64,000 nt of DNA, from positions 339,535,076 through 339,599,075 of the forward strand of contig CM068368.1 of NCBI GenBank assembly GCA_034769895.1. The letters run 5' to 3'. The notes below the pieces were generated by a model that saw only the letters and a program-made list of their open reading frames with translations, was not told the DNA's origin and ran no database searches. The DNA comes from Magicicada septendecula. Its lineage: Eukaryota; Arthropoda; Insecta; Hemiptera; Cicadidae. Made by a program: the position numbers and the translations under genes. This document shows, piece by piece, positions 24,484 to 38,026 of the stretch. Within the stretch, counting starts at the first letter, position 1, and the number at the start of each line of letters is the position of its first letter.

Positions 24484-27400
24484 ACCCATTATTGCTCCCT
24501 AACTCTTGGGTATATAAATGAGTTGCCAAGAGCAACTGACACAAATCGTATCACAATGATAAGGTGTAATTATTTAAAAAACCTTCGACACGAATTATTG
24601 GAGGAGGATGATACTAGCCCCAACAATAATATAAATAATGAAATAATACACATCGATGCGGAGGTAGAAGGAGTCCCCGCAAGGTTAATGATCGATACTG
24701 GTTCCAATGTCTCAATAATTAGTACGACAGAATTGGAGAGAATACAACGGGAATGCGGAAGAATATTACCGACATTGCCGATGAATAATATTATTCTACT
24801 AGGCGCCACCGGCCGCCAAAACAAGACGATAAGAAGACAAGTTTCAGCCAATGTGATTAGCTGTGGTATAGCGATTGACATGGAATTCTTAGTGGCAACC
24901 GGGCTGCCGTTTAACATATTAGTGGGATGCGATGTGCTCAGACGGAACTCCGCAATAATCGATTTACGAATGGAGAAATTATCACTTTTTACGAACGGTC
25001 AAACTTGGATGGCTGACTTGGTTGGTAGCGATACAGTAATTCCCAGCGATATCCACCAACAAATCCGCAAAATCAATTATATAACCAACACGCCTATGAT
25101 TGAGCGGATAACAGACGATAAATCTAATGAGGATTTATGGTCCCAAAAGATCCAGGAAATCAGGGATTTCCGGGGCGGTATTACAAGGGAAAGGTTGCAA
25201 AAACATCAAGCGGATAAATTAATAAAAATATATGAACAATACCGATCAGTATTTTCTGACGAGCCCGGTAAAGTAAAAAACTTCCAGTGTACTCTACAAT
25301 TTCGAGATACAGTGGACTTTAACCGGAAGTCATACCCCATCGCGCAATCACGAAAGGAAGCTGTAAGACCTGAAATAACTAAGATGATTAACCGTGACAT
25401 AATAGAGAGTAGCCAATCCCCATACACCAGTCCTATTGTGGCTATTCCTAAGAAAAACGGACAAGTCCGTCTATGCCTAGATGCGCGAGAAATCAATAAG
25501 ATGATAATTAATGACAGGACTTCGCCCGGTTAGATAGAAGAGATTTTAAAACGTTTCCACGGTACCAAGTACTTTAGTACCTGGGACACGGTGTGCGGCT
25601 ACTGGCAGGTGGAATTACACCCACAGAGTCGCCAGTATCTGGCATTCATATTCGAAGGGCGTAACTACCAGTTTAAGAGATTGCCCTTCGGACTCGTGAA
25701 TTCGGTCGCAGTCTTTGTACACTGCATGGACCAGATACTTGGCCAGGAAGCACTACAATTCACCACCGTATATGTAGATGATTTGCTTGTATCCTCAGAA
25801 ACTTGGGAGGAACACTGCTACCGTGTGGAACATGTGCTAAAGAAATTGGCTGCGAATAACATCACGCTCAAGCTAGAAAAATCTCAATTTATTGCCAAGG
25901 AAAGTCAGTTCTTGGGCTTTATATTAAATGACCAAGGAATCTCACCGTCGGCTGAAAAAGTAGAAGCAATTCAGAAATTTCCGATACCAAGGAATAGAAG
26001 GCAATTACAGTCATTCCTGGGACTCTGTAATTACTATCGCAAGTTCCAGGAAAAGTATTCTGAATTGACCACCAAATTTCAACCGCAACTGTCATCAAAA
26101 AATAAATGGATCTGGGGTATTGAGCAGAACGAGACATTACAAATGATTAAAGAAAAATTTCTTGAACCCATTATACTTCGCCATTCGGATTTCAGTAAAC
26201 CTTTCTTCTTAAATTGCGATGCCAGCGACATTAGCCTCGGCACAACACTATATCAAGAGGATGAGGAGGGCGAACATCTCGTGATTTGCTTCGCAAGTAG
26301 AGCGTTAAACCAGTGCGAAAAGAACTACCACGTCACTGAGAAAGAAATGTTAAGTGTAGTGTTCGCGTGTGGCAAATTCCGCACCTACATCCTAGGTTAT
26401 CCCGTTACCGTCCGGACAGACCATAAGTCCATATCGTTCCTGCGGAGGTGCAAACTGAGTCACGGAAGGTTGACCCGGTGGATACTGGTACTGCAAGAAT
26501 ACAATCTTAAGTGGGACTACATCCCAGGAAAGAAGAATGTCGTTGCGGACGTGTTATCACGTATTGACGTAGTAAGGCAGACGTTCGAGGGAGAGAAAGA
26601 AAGTGTACTCAAAATATACCACATTCTTAGTACCAGAACCGATCTAGCCTCATTATTAACCAACCTGAGCACCCACCAACAAGCAGACCCGAAATTAAAA
26701 AATATTAAAACTAGACTAGAAGCGGGTGACGAAACAATCGCCCGATATTATCAAATTAATAATGATGTTCTATTTAATAAACCATCTTTAAGAAAGGAAA
26801 AATGGAAGGTAATCATTCCAACCCATATCAAAAAAGAGATAATAATTAATTATCATATTCGATATGGGCATATGGGCGCCTTAAACGTGATAAAGACCCT
26901 GGAGGAGAGCTGCCACATGAAAGATGTCAACCGGAAGGTCCGGAAGTATATAAAAGGTTGCCACATTTGCCAACTCGTTAAATCTAATAATGAGAAAAAG
27001 GAAGGCCAAATGATTCCTATAACATCACAGGCAAAGTTGGAAAAGGTATTTTTGGACATCTGCGGGCCATTTCCCCGCAGTGGTGGTCGTCACAGATATA
27101 AATATCTGATAATCGTGATGGACCATTTCACAAAGTTCGTCAAGCTATACCCAGAAAATCGGGCAACTACTAATAAAATTCTCGGAATTTTAACCGACCA
27201 GTACTTCCCAGACGTCGGAAAACCAGTTTCGATCATAACAGACCACGGAACTCAATTCAAGGGAAAAAATGGCGGGATACCCTACTATCTACGGGTGTTC
27301 GTACTTATAAAACCTCGGTCTACCACCCGAGCAGTAACCCGGCAGAGAGAGTATTACGAGAAGTGGGGCGGATATTACGTACATATTGCCACAATCAACA

Positions 27401-27850
27401 GAGGAGGTGGCAAGACTATCTGGAAGCCACAGAAGAATTCCTCAACTTGGCATACCACCCAGCCATAGGAATTACCCCATACTCCGCCATGTACGAGAAA
27501 CAAGAGAGATCGAAGAAATATTGGAGTTCCCAAAAGATAGTAATTATACTTTTGATAAAATAAAGTTTTACAACAAGGTGGCCGAAGACCAGGAGAAACG
27601 GCGAAACAAATATCAAAAAGGTATGGGTAAAATAATCACCTATACAAGTGGTGAAAAGGTATTATTGAAAAATCGGGAATTACCCAGCTCACTGGAAGGA
27701 ATAACAAAGAAGTTGTTACTATTATACACTGGACCCTATATAGTCTCCATGAACAAAAACAATAATACTTATGAGATAAAGGAGATGGGTTCTGGTAGAA
27801 TTAAAGGTGTATATAACCAGGCTTCCATGAAAATATATCATGAGGAGTAA
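24484..27850 (+). pseudogene. pol, copy 1: PR-RT-RNaseH-IN, broken
   Basis: It opens in the gag frame directly after TAG 24481-24483; the first in-frame ATG is at 24556. The protease has DTGS at 24694. RT spans about 25300-26050 with the YVDD motif at 25771-25782. RNase H has Asp at 26218 with later Glu and Asp motifs. The integrase has an HHCC zinc finger (about 26850-26970), Asp at 27055, Asp at 27241 and Glu at 27345. A GPY/F-type C-terminal module contains YTGPY (near 27726). Three breaks are visible: an in-frame TAG inside RT (25531-25533), a frame change near 27262 next to an A6 run, which puts the second Asp and the Glu of the integrase in different frames, and a second frame change near 27500. 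Each frame change fits loss of one base. The copy cannot make functional Pol by itself. Confidence 0.92.
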
Positions 27851-29214
27851 TATAAAAAGAATTTTGTTAAAAACCACTAAATTCAAAAATATTGTAAGAT
27901 CACGTTCCTACAAATAAATTTGAAAGAAACCATTTGGAAGAAATAAAAGAAAAAGAATTTTGAATATAAAAACAACACTAAATTCCAAAATAAGGTAAGA
28001 ACAACTTACTACCAGCATGTATGAAAACAGTATATTGGAATAAAAAGAAAAGAATTTTGTTAAAATCAACAAAAGTCAAATATATTGTAATATAAAATTA
28101 CAAACAAAGTATTAATGAAAAATATTTATGATTAATAAAAGAAAAATAATTTAAAATAAAACAAATCAATGCTAAAATATATAGTAATATCAAATTACAA
28201 CCAATGATTTATAAAAACATTCTATGAAATTATATAAAAGGAAATAAAAGCCAGTGATGCGATTAAATGAATAAACTTGTGTTGAAATAAAAATAATCAC
28301 ACTTTGAAGTAATACAAAGAGAAACAATGACCTCATTAAAAAATAATTAAAGATTTCATTTGAATAAAAAATCAGAGAGAATTAATTTGAGAAAGGGAAC
28401 AAAAAATAAATGTAATTAAATAAATCACTAATGAGTATGATCATAAAATAAATGTCGAGTGTAATAAAGACAATTAGAAGAGAGTTCTAGAACATGGAAC
28501 TAGTGGAATAAATAAAAACTAAGAAACAAATAAGAAATATCAGAAAATATATGCTATAAATGAACAGAAGCAGATTGTAATAAAAACCAGAGAAGAATAA
28601 AGAATTAATAACAAAAACTTTATATTAGAATAAACAATGATAATTATATTAATAAAAGAGCTTCCCACCATAATAAGAATTGAGATAACCATCAAGCTAA
28701 CAAGTCAGAAGAATAACTGAGATAGGAATATTAAAATCTCTGAGCAATATACGAAGTGAAGTATCCAAAGATATTTTTTAAATAGTAATAAAAGTGTACT
28801 ATTCTTAAATAATTTTTTTAATAACTGTCTGTAGATAAGTCCAGCAGTATTAATATGTTTTTTGAGCAGAGATGATTTGCCTCTGTACTCAATTAGTAGT
28901 GAAGTATTGGCCAGCAGAGTAAGTAGCGTACAGTGCCTCTCTGAACTGCACCAGCTCACGTGTTAGGGAATGCTAGGGAATAAATATCCCAGGGATAAAA
29001 CACCAAGAAGAAAAATAAAAATAAAATAATAAATATGAAACTCAGATGACTATTACTATCAAGGAAGATCAATTAAGAATGAAATAGATGTAAGCTCTAA
29101 TATAGAGGAGAAAAAATTTAGAAATGGAAGGAAGTCAAGAATAATACAAAATATAAAAATTATCATAAGCAATTATTTCAGACAAACCAAGTATAGTCTG
29201 AACTAATCACTTCT
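27851..29214 (+). repeat. 3' non-coding region, copy 1, with four degenerate ~96-bp repeats
   Basis: After pol there are 1.36 kb without an env or other frame. The first 387 bp are four imperfect tandem units starting at about 27851, 27946, 28042 and 28136. Each begins with an aaaagaatttt-like motif, has a central attgtaata-like motif and ends in an ataaa box. The rest is A-rich; I see nothing else in it. Confidence 0.65.
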
Positions 29215-29226
29215 GGAGGAGGGCAA
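29215..29226 (+). promoter_or_regulatory. polypurine tract, copy 1
   Basis: GGAGGAGGGCAA lies two bases before LTR2, the usual place for the plus-strand primer. Confidence 0.75.
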
Positions 29227-29228
29227 TC

Positions 29229-32200
29229 TGTAGCATGACAGATAATCCACTAAGTAATAATTCCATTATGATCATAAATACATTAAATTACAATTAACTC
29301 AAAAGAAATATCGAAGGAAAATAATTAAATATCAAATGAAAATAATTGAATATCAAATGAAAATAATTAAATATCAAAGGAAAACACCACCATAAAAGAA
29401 AAGTATAATTAAATAATAAATTGCAACTATAAAGTATCAAGAAAATAAAAATCAAAAGAAACTAAATAAAATCAGGAGAATACCCAGGTAGGTTAGGAGC
29501 AGGTAATAAAGAAGATACCCCGAACCAACCAACGGACATAATGAAACCGAATTACCTTGGAATACCCAAGAAGGAAGAAGAGAAGAAAAGAAGATATAGG
29601 ATGGGAGGACTACGAGCAATACCCATAATAAACCTATTATTATTAACAATGATAAACCCCAAACCAAATTTTAATGTCACCCAAAGAAAGTATAACACCC
29701 CAAAACCTCAAAGCAATGTAAATTAATTATAAACAAAAGTATTTAGTAATGTGAATAGAAGTGCACCACCTAAAGTTATTATATAATAAAATAAACAAAT
29801 CATCACTGTCCATTATAACTAAAAGTTTGGTCTTAGAATATTGTAGAACTCAAATATAAGTCAGAACCAGCAGTGTAAGTGTACCAGTGCAAGTGATTTA
29901 AATATAATAAACTTCAAGTAAAGGTGTAACTGTTACTTGAACAATGTGCTATTAAATAACTTTAAGTTTTATATAATTACAGAGGTGACGTGTCATGAAA
30001 TATTGTTATAAAAATATTTCTAATGTTTCATAGAAGAGGCCACTTCTTATCAAAAAACGTTCATAGAAATGTAAATGATAAAGAGAGCAGGTGGGGAATA
30101 ATTACTGTGACAGGGGATTAAAATATAATAAATAATATAAACAGAAAGGACTGTGATTAAATTAAGTTTAACAAAAATTAAAATTTTAAATGGCTAATTA
30201 TATTTAGAGCCTATGAACTCCACATTTCAAGGTGGAATAATAGAATAAGGATTATTATTAAGATAAGAATGTTTGTTAATATAACAGTTTCATACAGCAT
30301 ACAATGTTTATGTCTGTATAATATAATAATTTATAAAATGTTTATTATGTATTTTAAAAAATAGTTAAAACCAAAATGTCTAACTTTAAAGACTAATTAA
30401 TTTTCAATATTGTTTTTGTATTATGAGCATGAATACATTACTACATGTACCAGTAGTTATATAAGGAACTTTTATTTAATATTGTGTTAACTTTAGAATG
30501 TCAGAGGGGGTATAGAAATAACATTATTTGAAAAACAGTATATGTAAAATAATAAAATCTAGGCCAAAACAAGGAATTCCAAATAACATTATAATTGAGT
30601 AAGAAAGGTTAATAAACCAAGTAAACAAATGAGATTTATATAAGGTGAATCAATCACCAACTACTCTAACTGAAACTATACTTTAAATGAATAATATAAA
30701 AAGATGTATTAAATTATTAAAAAATTTCAAAATGCAATACCTAACTATTTTAAAGGAGGAATAGTAAATTCATGAATTATAACTAAAAGACAGGTCAAAT
30801 GGTAAATTTATGGGAAATTAAGGAAAGGTAAAGATTTATATCAATCTGAAATTTATTATAATCATATTTATAACACCTAAGATGGCTAATATTTTGGACA
30901 AGGACAGGAAGCAGATATTGGGCCTATATTTCCAAAATGACAGAAATATAGCAATTTTAACAAAAATCTTTATAAATATGGACTATTGCATGTCAAATTA
31001 AACAGAAGGAGTTAAAGAAACCAATTATGTAATTACTAGTTCACGAAAGAAACCAATAAACAAAAAATATTCTGAATATAATGTATTTTGAATCACATGA
31101 AGAGGAAGTGGATTTATAATTAAACAATACATTTTTAATATTAACGTGGCAAGATATTTCTGGAGATGAAGGAAGTAAAACAGTTCTTAATTAACATTCA
31201 AAGCGAACGGTTGTTAAAGCTCGCGCTAAGAACATATAGCGAATATTTGAATGGCGTGTAAAATTTTAGCCTCAAATCAGTGAACGACCGAGAGTTACCG
31301 AAATTGGTATATTAAACAGATAAACAGTGCACAATACCACCACAAACAGTGAAAACAAACAATAATTAACTGAATACAAGTGGAATAAACTCATAAAACT
31401 ATCAGACTTTAATAATTCACTTTACAAACGAACTTCACGAATTTTCGTCACACACAGACAAAGTTGAACACACCAAAGACAAACATTTAAAGCCAGTGAA
31501 CACGAAACATTTAACCAGAACACCTCTAACAACACAATAGACATTATACAATATTACGGAGAACAGAAAACAGTTGTAAAGGCAATTTTATTGTCAGAAA
31601 TTCTAGACATAACATTCACGTTTTCTTCATCAACGAGGCGGCAGCCATGATGGTTCCGTGATGCAACGCGAACTCTCTCGATTGAATTCATCTAGTCAAC
31701 ATTGGGTATAAAACTTGTGCATTATAAACATTATATATTATTATCAATTTGTGTATTTATTAATTAATAAGATTTATTTTGTAATGTTATACTTCCTATG
31801 CTTGCCCCTTCTCTGACTATTATAAATATAACCGTTAAAAGAACCATTCATAAAATAACTATATAATATAACCTGTAACACGAATCGATTATCCCTGTAG
31901 AAAAGTCGAACGTTATATCAATATCGATTTTAAATCAATATTTACTGAAAATTTGTTAATAAATCAAATTAATTCAATTATCTGGGTTTAAATTTATTTC
32001 ACCAGTTAAAATAAGAGTTTTCTTTAACTATAAGACTTACTGGAAGACGACCATTACTTAAGGAGAGTGATATACTGGAACATAGAAGAGAATCGCCAAT
32101 CGATTGGTCAAGTGAGACAATCTGATTAACTCCAATTTTATTTACCGTTAACCAGAAGTGAATAAATTGATATAAATAAATTACAGAATATTAAATTTTC

Positions 32201-32359
32201 GACAAAAACCAATAACAAGAATTATTTATTAAATAATTAGACAAGAAACAAACATAAAAAATTTTGTTTGAAAAAAAAATTTTTTTTTAATTAAATTAAA
32301 TTGTTTTTTTATACAATACAGAAATATTTATTTGTAACCAGTATACAGGTCTTGTTACA
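29229..32359 (+). repeat. LTR2 (shared), 3131 bp
   Basis: Same ends as LTR1. It carries LTR4-type bases at relative positions 25 and 157, but LTR1-type bases at relative 558 (T), in aaaggttaat and in ttaaatgaat, so it looks like a mosaic. One A fewer in the terminal A/T palindrome explains the length. Confidence 0.93.
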
Positions 32360-32362
32360 AAT

Positions 32363-32380
32363 TGGCGTCCAACTAGAGGG
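32363..32380 (+). promoter_or_regulatory. primer binding site, copy 2
   Basis: Identical to the site at 22187, three bases after LTR2. Confidence 0.65.
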
Positions 32381-32466
32381 CTTTAATTAGCGATTGGAAG
32401 ACATCAATAACTTACCCAAATACTAATTAAGCTTGGCAGCGGTTATATCGTCAAGAAGGAAACAAC

Positions 32467-34659
32467 ATGCAGCGTCGTGCTACTTCTAAGAAAAGGGCGG
32501 CAGAGGCCGAAAAGGAAGTCGATATGGGGGACAAGGAGGCAACACCCGTGGAAGATATAGAAGTATTAGTAACCCCGGTGGAACATAAACAACCCGCACC
32601 ACCAGAAGAACAACCGGAAATGCCCACACAAACAGGGGAAATCAATATACGGGAGGAACGGTTAGAACAACCTGAGAAACCATCAAGAACGGAGAATGGG
32701 AACATACAAGAAATGCTCAGGATAATGATGGAGAAAATGAACAACCAAGCAACAAAGGAAGATTTGAGTGAAATAAATAAGAGCATAGAATCCACGAAAG
32801 AAGGATTAAGAAAGGATATGAAAGAAACCAGTAAGAAGATGGAAGAAAATAGTAAGAAGATGGAAGAGAAGATGGAAGAAAATAGTGAGAAGATGGAAGA
32901 AAACAGTAAGAAAATGGAAGAGAAGATTGAAAATACCAACAAGAGAATTGAAGAAAACAGTAAGAAGATGGAAAATGACAACCAACAATTGAAGGAAGAA
33001 TTAAGAGAAAATAACAAGAAGATGGAAGAGAAGATGGGGGAGAAGTTGGAAGAATTGAGAGAGGATAACCAATTACTGAGAGAAGAATTAAGGGAAGTCA
33101 ATCAGGAAAACATGAACAAGATAGACGAGAGAATAGAGTTGGAAAAGGAAGAGTTGAACAGGAAAATCAGCGACAATAAGAAGGCTATAAATAAAAAATT
33201 GGAACAAGAGACAATAACAATAAATCAACAAATCAGAGAAGTTGACGAAAGATGTCGCCAAACGGAGAATGAAGTACAGGAAGTCAGGGAAGAAATAAAT
33301 ACCGAAATTACCCAGATCAAAGAACACCATAAGACTAAATTGGAAGAAAGCCGAAAGGAAACACAGGAGGAAATAAGTAAGGTGCGAAACCAAGTCACAG
33401 AAAGGTGCGATGGGATGGAAGCGGTGATGACCAATATCACCGGACAAGTGCGGCAGAGCCAGGAAGAGATGGTGGTAATCCGAAACCGACCGGCTAACTT
33501 CACTAATTTCCCCATGAATGAGAGTCGGGAGTGGTTGAACTTCCGCCAATATAAAAGAAAGCCCATGGAGTTCTTGGCCCGAATAGAAGAGTACATGGCC
33601 AAACATAGGGGCAACAGATGGTTCAATAACCGGGAGTTGTTAGACGAGTCATTTCGAGAAATGACCGATCATTGGTGGATGGCCAACCGCAGTGATATCG
33701 AAGATTACCAGCAGTTCAAGAGCTTGTTTAAGGCGAAGTACTGGTCTGAGACTACCCAAAATTTAATCCGTGACAATATCTGTCACGGACGTTACAAACA
33801 ACAGGTGGGTAACTCAATGACGGCATACTTCCTCGGCAAGGTATGTATGGCTAAGCATTTGGAACCATCCATACCAGAAGAATGCCTCATCAACAAGTTA
33901 TCATATCACTATGATGAAGAGGTGATTCGAGCACGGAGAGGCAGCCAAATCAAAACCATACAGGCCATGACGGAACTTCTCGAAAATTATGAGAACGAGG
34001 AGTATTACCGACAAAGCCGGAGGAGGAATGATCGGCCAGAAACCAGGAACTATCCGTATACCAACAACGGTACCAACAACAACAACAACAACAATGGATA
34101 CCAGGGAAACCGAGCCAATCCACCAAATAATAACGCCAATAACAATAATAATAATAATAACAATAACCACGTTCAAGGTAACCAAAATAATAACAGAACA
34201 AATAATGGTTATCAGGGTAATAGAAACCCATATTACCCAAACCCTAATAGTCAGAGAAACCCCAACTATAATAACAATGAACGTTATTATAATAATAATC
34301 GTGGGCAACAAACAAATAATAACAATAGTAATAATAGGTTCTCTAGACCGAGGGTAAACTTCATACGCGCTGAAGACGGTCGCCAACGTAGGTACTACCA
34401 TCAGCGACGCAACAGCTACCATGAATATGAGGATTGGCGGAGGAGCCGAGAACGTGACGAACCAAGGTATAATCAGAATAGACGGAGTACAAGTCTAGAC
34501 AATACGGAACGGCAGACAAACCGCGAACAACCGTTGGACCATCGCGCAGAGCGGCAAGGACCCAATCAAGGTCTCCCTACTGATGCCTCAATCAGTGCGA
34601 CACATAATAATGATGATATCGAACATATAAACGGGAGGAGGCATCAAGAAATAACATAG
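32467..34659 (+). CDS. Gag polyprotein, copy 2
   Basis: The predicted 730-aa protein is the same as in copy 1, with the same coiled coil, capsid-like domain, Asn-rich and Arg-rich tail. It ends with the same in-frame TAG before pol. Confidence 0.9.
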   Translation: MQRRATSKKRAAEAEKEVDMGDKEATPVEDIEVLVTPVEHKQPAPPEEQPEMPTQTGEINIREERLEQPEKPSRTENGNIQEMLRIMMEKMNNQATKEDLSEINKSIESTKEGLRKDMKETSKKMEENSKKMEEKMEENSEKMEENSKKMEEKIENTNKRIEENSKKMENDNQQLKEELRENNKKMEEKMGEKLEELREDNQLLREELREVNQENMNKIDERIELEKEELNRKISDNKKAINKKLEQETITINQQIREVDERCRQTENEVQEVREEINTEITQIKEHHKTKLEESRKETQEEISKVRNQVTERCDGMEAVMTNITGQVRQSQEEMVVIRNRPANFTNFPMNESREWLNFRQYKRKPMEFLARIEEYMAKHRGNRWFNNRELLDESFREMTDHWWMANRSDIEDYQQFKSLFKAKYWSETTQNLIRDNICHGRYKQQVGNSMTAYFLGKVCMAKHLEPSIPEECLINKLSYHYDEEVIRARRGSQIKTIQAMTELLENYENEEYYRQSRRRNDRPETRNYPYTNNGTNNNNNNNGYQGNRANPPNNNANNNNNNNNNNHVQGNQNNNRTNNGYQGNRNPYYPNPNSQRNPNYNNNERYYNNNRGQQTNNNNSNNRFSRPRVNFIRAEDGRQRRYYHQRRNSYHEYEDWRRSRERDEPRYNQNRRSTSLDNTERQTNREQPLDHRAERQGPNQGLPTDASISATHNNDDIEHINGRRHQEIT

Positions 34660-37600
34660 ACCCATTATTGCTCCCTAACTCTTGGGTATATAAATGAGTT
34701 GCCAAGAGCAACTGACACAAATCGTATCACAATGATAAGGTGTAATTATTTAAAAAACCTTCGACACGAATTATTGGAGGAGGATGATACTAGCCCCAAC
34801 AATAATATAAATAATGAAATAATACACATCGATGCGGAGGTAGAAGGAGTCCCCGCAAGGTTAATGATCGATACTGGTTCCATTGTCTCAATAATTAGTA
34901 CGACAGAATTGGAGAGAATACAACGGGAATGCGGAAGAATATTACCGACATTGCCGATGAATAATATTATTCTACTAGGCGCCACCGGCCGCCAAAACAA
35001 GACGATAAGAAGACAAGTTTCAGCCAATGTGATTAGCTGTGGTATAGCGATTGACATGGAATTCTTAGTGGCAACCGGGCTGCCGTTTAACATATTAGTG
35101 GGATGCGATGTGCTCAGACGGAACTCCGCAATAATCGATTTACGAATGGAGAAATTATCACTTTTTACGAACGGTCAAACTTGGATGGCTGACTTGGTTG
35201 GTAGCGATACAGTAATTCCCAGCGATATCCACCAACAAATCCGCAAAATCAATTATATAACCAACACGCCTATGATTGAGCGGATAACAGACGATAAATC
35301 TAATGAGGATTTATGGTCCCAAAAGATCCAGGAAATCAGGGATTTCCGGGGCGGTATTACAAGGGAAAGGTTGCAAAAACATCAAGCGGATAAATTAATA
35401 AAAATATATGAACAATACCGATCAGTATTTTCTGACGAGCCCGGTAAAGTAAAAAACTTCCAGTGTACTCTACAATTTCGAGATACAGTGGACTTTAACC
35501 GGAAGTCATACCCCATCGCGCAATCACGAAAGGAAGCTGTAAGACCTGAAATAACTAAGATGATTAACCGTGACATAATAGAGAGTAGCCAATCCCCATA
35601 CACCAGTCCTATTGTGGTTATTCCTAAGAAAAACGGACAAGTCCGTCTATGCCTAGATGCGCGAGAAATCAATAAGATGATAATTAATGACAGGACTTCG
35701 CCCGGTTAGATAGAAGAGATTTTAAAACGTTTCCACGGTACCAAGTACTTTAGTACCTGGGACACGGTGTGCGGCTACTGGCAGGTGGAATTACACCCAC
35801 AGAGTCGCCAGTATCTGGCATTCATATTCGAAGGGCGTAACTACCAGTTTAAGAGATTGCCCTTCGGACTCGTGAATTCGGTCGCAGTCTTTGTACACTG
35901 CATGGACCAGATACTTGGCCAGGAAGCACTACAATTCACCACCGTATATGTAGATGATTTGCTTGTATCCTCAGAAACTTGGGAGGAACACTGCTACCGT
36001 GTGGAACATGTGCTAAAGAAATTGGCTGCGAATAACATCACGCTCAAGCTAGAAAAATCTCAATTTATTGCCAAGGAAAGTCAGTTCTTGGGCTTTATAT
36101 TAAATGACCAAGGAATCTCACCGTCGGCTGAAAAAGTAGAAGCAATTCAGAAATTTCCGATACCAAGGAATAGAAGGCAATTACAGTCATTCCTGGGACT
36201 CTGTAATTACTATCGCAAGTTCCAGGAAAAGTATTCTGAATTGACCACCAAATTTCAACCGCAACTGTCATCAAAAAATAAATGGATCTGGGGTATTGAG
36301 CAGAACGAGACATTACAAATGATTAAAGAAAAATTTCTTGAACCCATTATACTTCGCCATTCGGATTTCAGTAAACCTTTCTTCTTAAATTGCGATGCCA
36401 GCGACATTAGCCTCGGCACAACACTATATCAAGAGGATGAGGAGGGCGAACATCTCGTGATTTGCTTCGCAAGTAGAGCGTTAAACCAGTGCGAAAAGAA
36501 CTACCACGTCACTGAGAAAGAAATGTTAAGTGTAGTGTTCGCGTGTGGCAAATTCCGCACCTACATCCTAGGTTATCCCGTTACCGTCCGGACAGACCAT
36601 AAGTCCATATCGTTCCTGCGGAGGTGCAAACTGAGTCACGGAAGGTTGACCCGGTGGATACTGGTACTGCAAGAATACAATCTTAAGTGGGACTACATCC
36701 CAGGAAAGAAGAATGTCGTTGCGGACGTGTTATCACGTATTGACGTAGTAAGGCAGACGTTCGAGGGAGAGAAAGAAAGTGTACTCAAAATATACCACAT
36801 TCTTAGTACCAGAACCGATCTAGCCTCATTATTAACCAACCTGAGCACCCACCAACAAGCAGACCCGAAATTAAAAAATATTAAAACTAGACTAGAAGCG
36901 GGTGACGAAACAATCGCCCGATATTATCAAATTAATAATGATGTTCTATTTAATAAACCATCTTTAAGAAAGGAAAAATGGAAGGTAATCATTCCAACCC
37001 ATATCAAAAAAGAGATAATAATTAATTATCATATTCGATATGGGCATATGGGCGCCTTAAACGTGATAAAGACCCTGGAGGAGAGCTGCCACATGAAAGA
37101 TGTCAACCGGAAGGTCCGGAAGTATATAAAAGGTTGCCACATTTGCCAACTCGTTAAATCTAATAATGAGAAAAAGGAAGGCCAAATGATTCCTATAACA
37201 TCACAGGCAAAGTTGGAAAAGGTATTTTTGGACATCTGCGGGCCATTTCCCCGCAGTGGTGGTCGTCACAGATATAAATATCTGATAATCGTGATGGACC
37301 ATTTCACAAAGTTCGTCAAGCTATACCCAGAAAATCGGGCAACTACTAATAAAATTCTCGGAATTTTAACCGACCAGTACTTCCCAGACGTCGGAAAACC
37401 AGTTTCGATCATAACAGACCACGGAACTCAATTCAAGGGAAAAAATGGCGGGATACCCTACTATCTACGGGTGTTCGTACTTATAAAACCTCGGTCTACC
37501 ACCCGAGCAGTAACCCGGCAGAGAGAGTATTACGAGAAGTGGGGCGGATATTACGTACATATTGCCACAATCAACAGAGGAGGTGGCAAGACTATCTGGA

Positions 37601-38026
37601 AGCCACAGAAGAATTCCTCAACTTGGCATACCACCCAGCCATAGGAATTACCCCATACTCCGCCATGTACGAGAAACAAGAGAGATCGAAGAAATATTGG
37701 AGTTCCCAAAAGATAGTAATTATACTTTTGATAAAATAAAGTTTTACAACAAGGTGGCCGAAGACCAGGAGAAACGGCGAAACAAATATCAAAAAGGTAT
37801 GGGTAAAATAATCACCTATACAAGTGGTGAAAAGGTATTATTGAAAAATCGGGAATTACCCAGCTCACTGGAAGGAATAACAAAGAAGTTGTTACTATTA
37901 TACACTGGACCCTATATAGTCTCCATGAACAAAAACAATAATACTTATGAGATAAAGGAGATGGGTTCTGGTAGAATTAAAGGTGTATATAACCAGGCTT
38001 CCATGAAAATATATCATGAGGAGTAA
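34660..38026 (+). pseudogene. pol, copy 2, same breaks plus two substitutions
   Basis: Same domain order and same three breaks as copy 1 (TAG at 35707-35709, frame changes near 37438 and 37676). Two amino-acid changes are specific to this copy: Asn to Ile directly after the protease DTGS motif (A to T at 34883) and Ala to Val in the N-terminal part of RT (C to T at 35618). Confidence 0.92.

Noticed and set aside
27851..29228. env-like gene in the array element
   Set aside because: No frame of useful length on the sense strand between pol and the polypurine tract.
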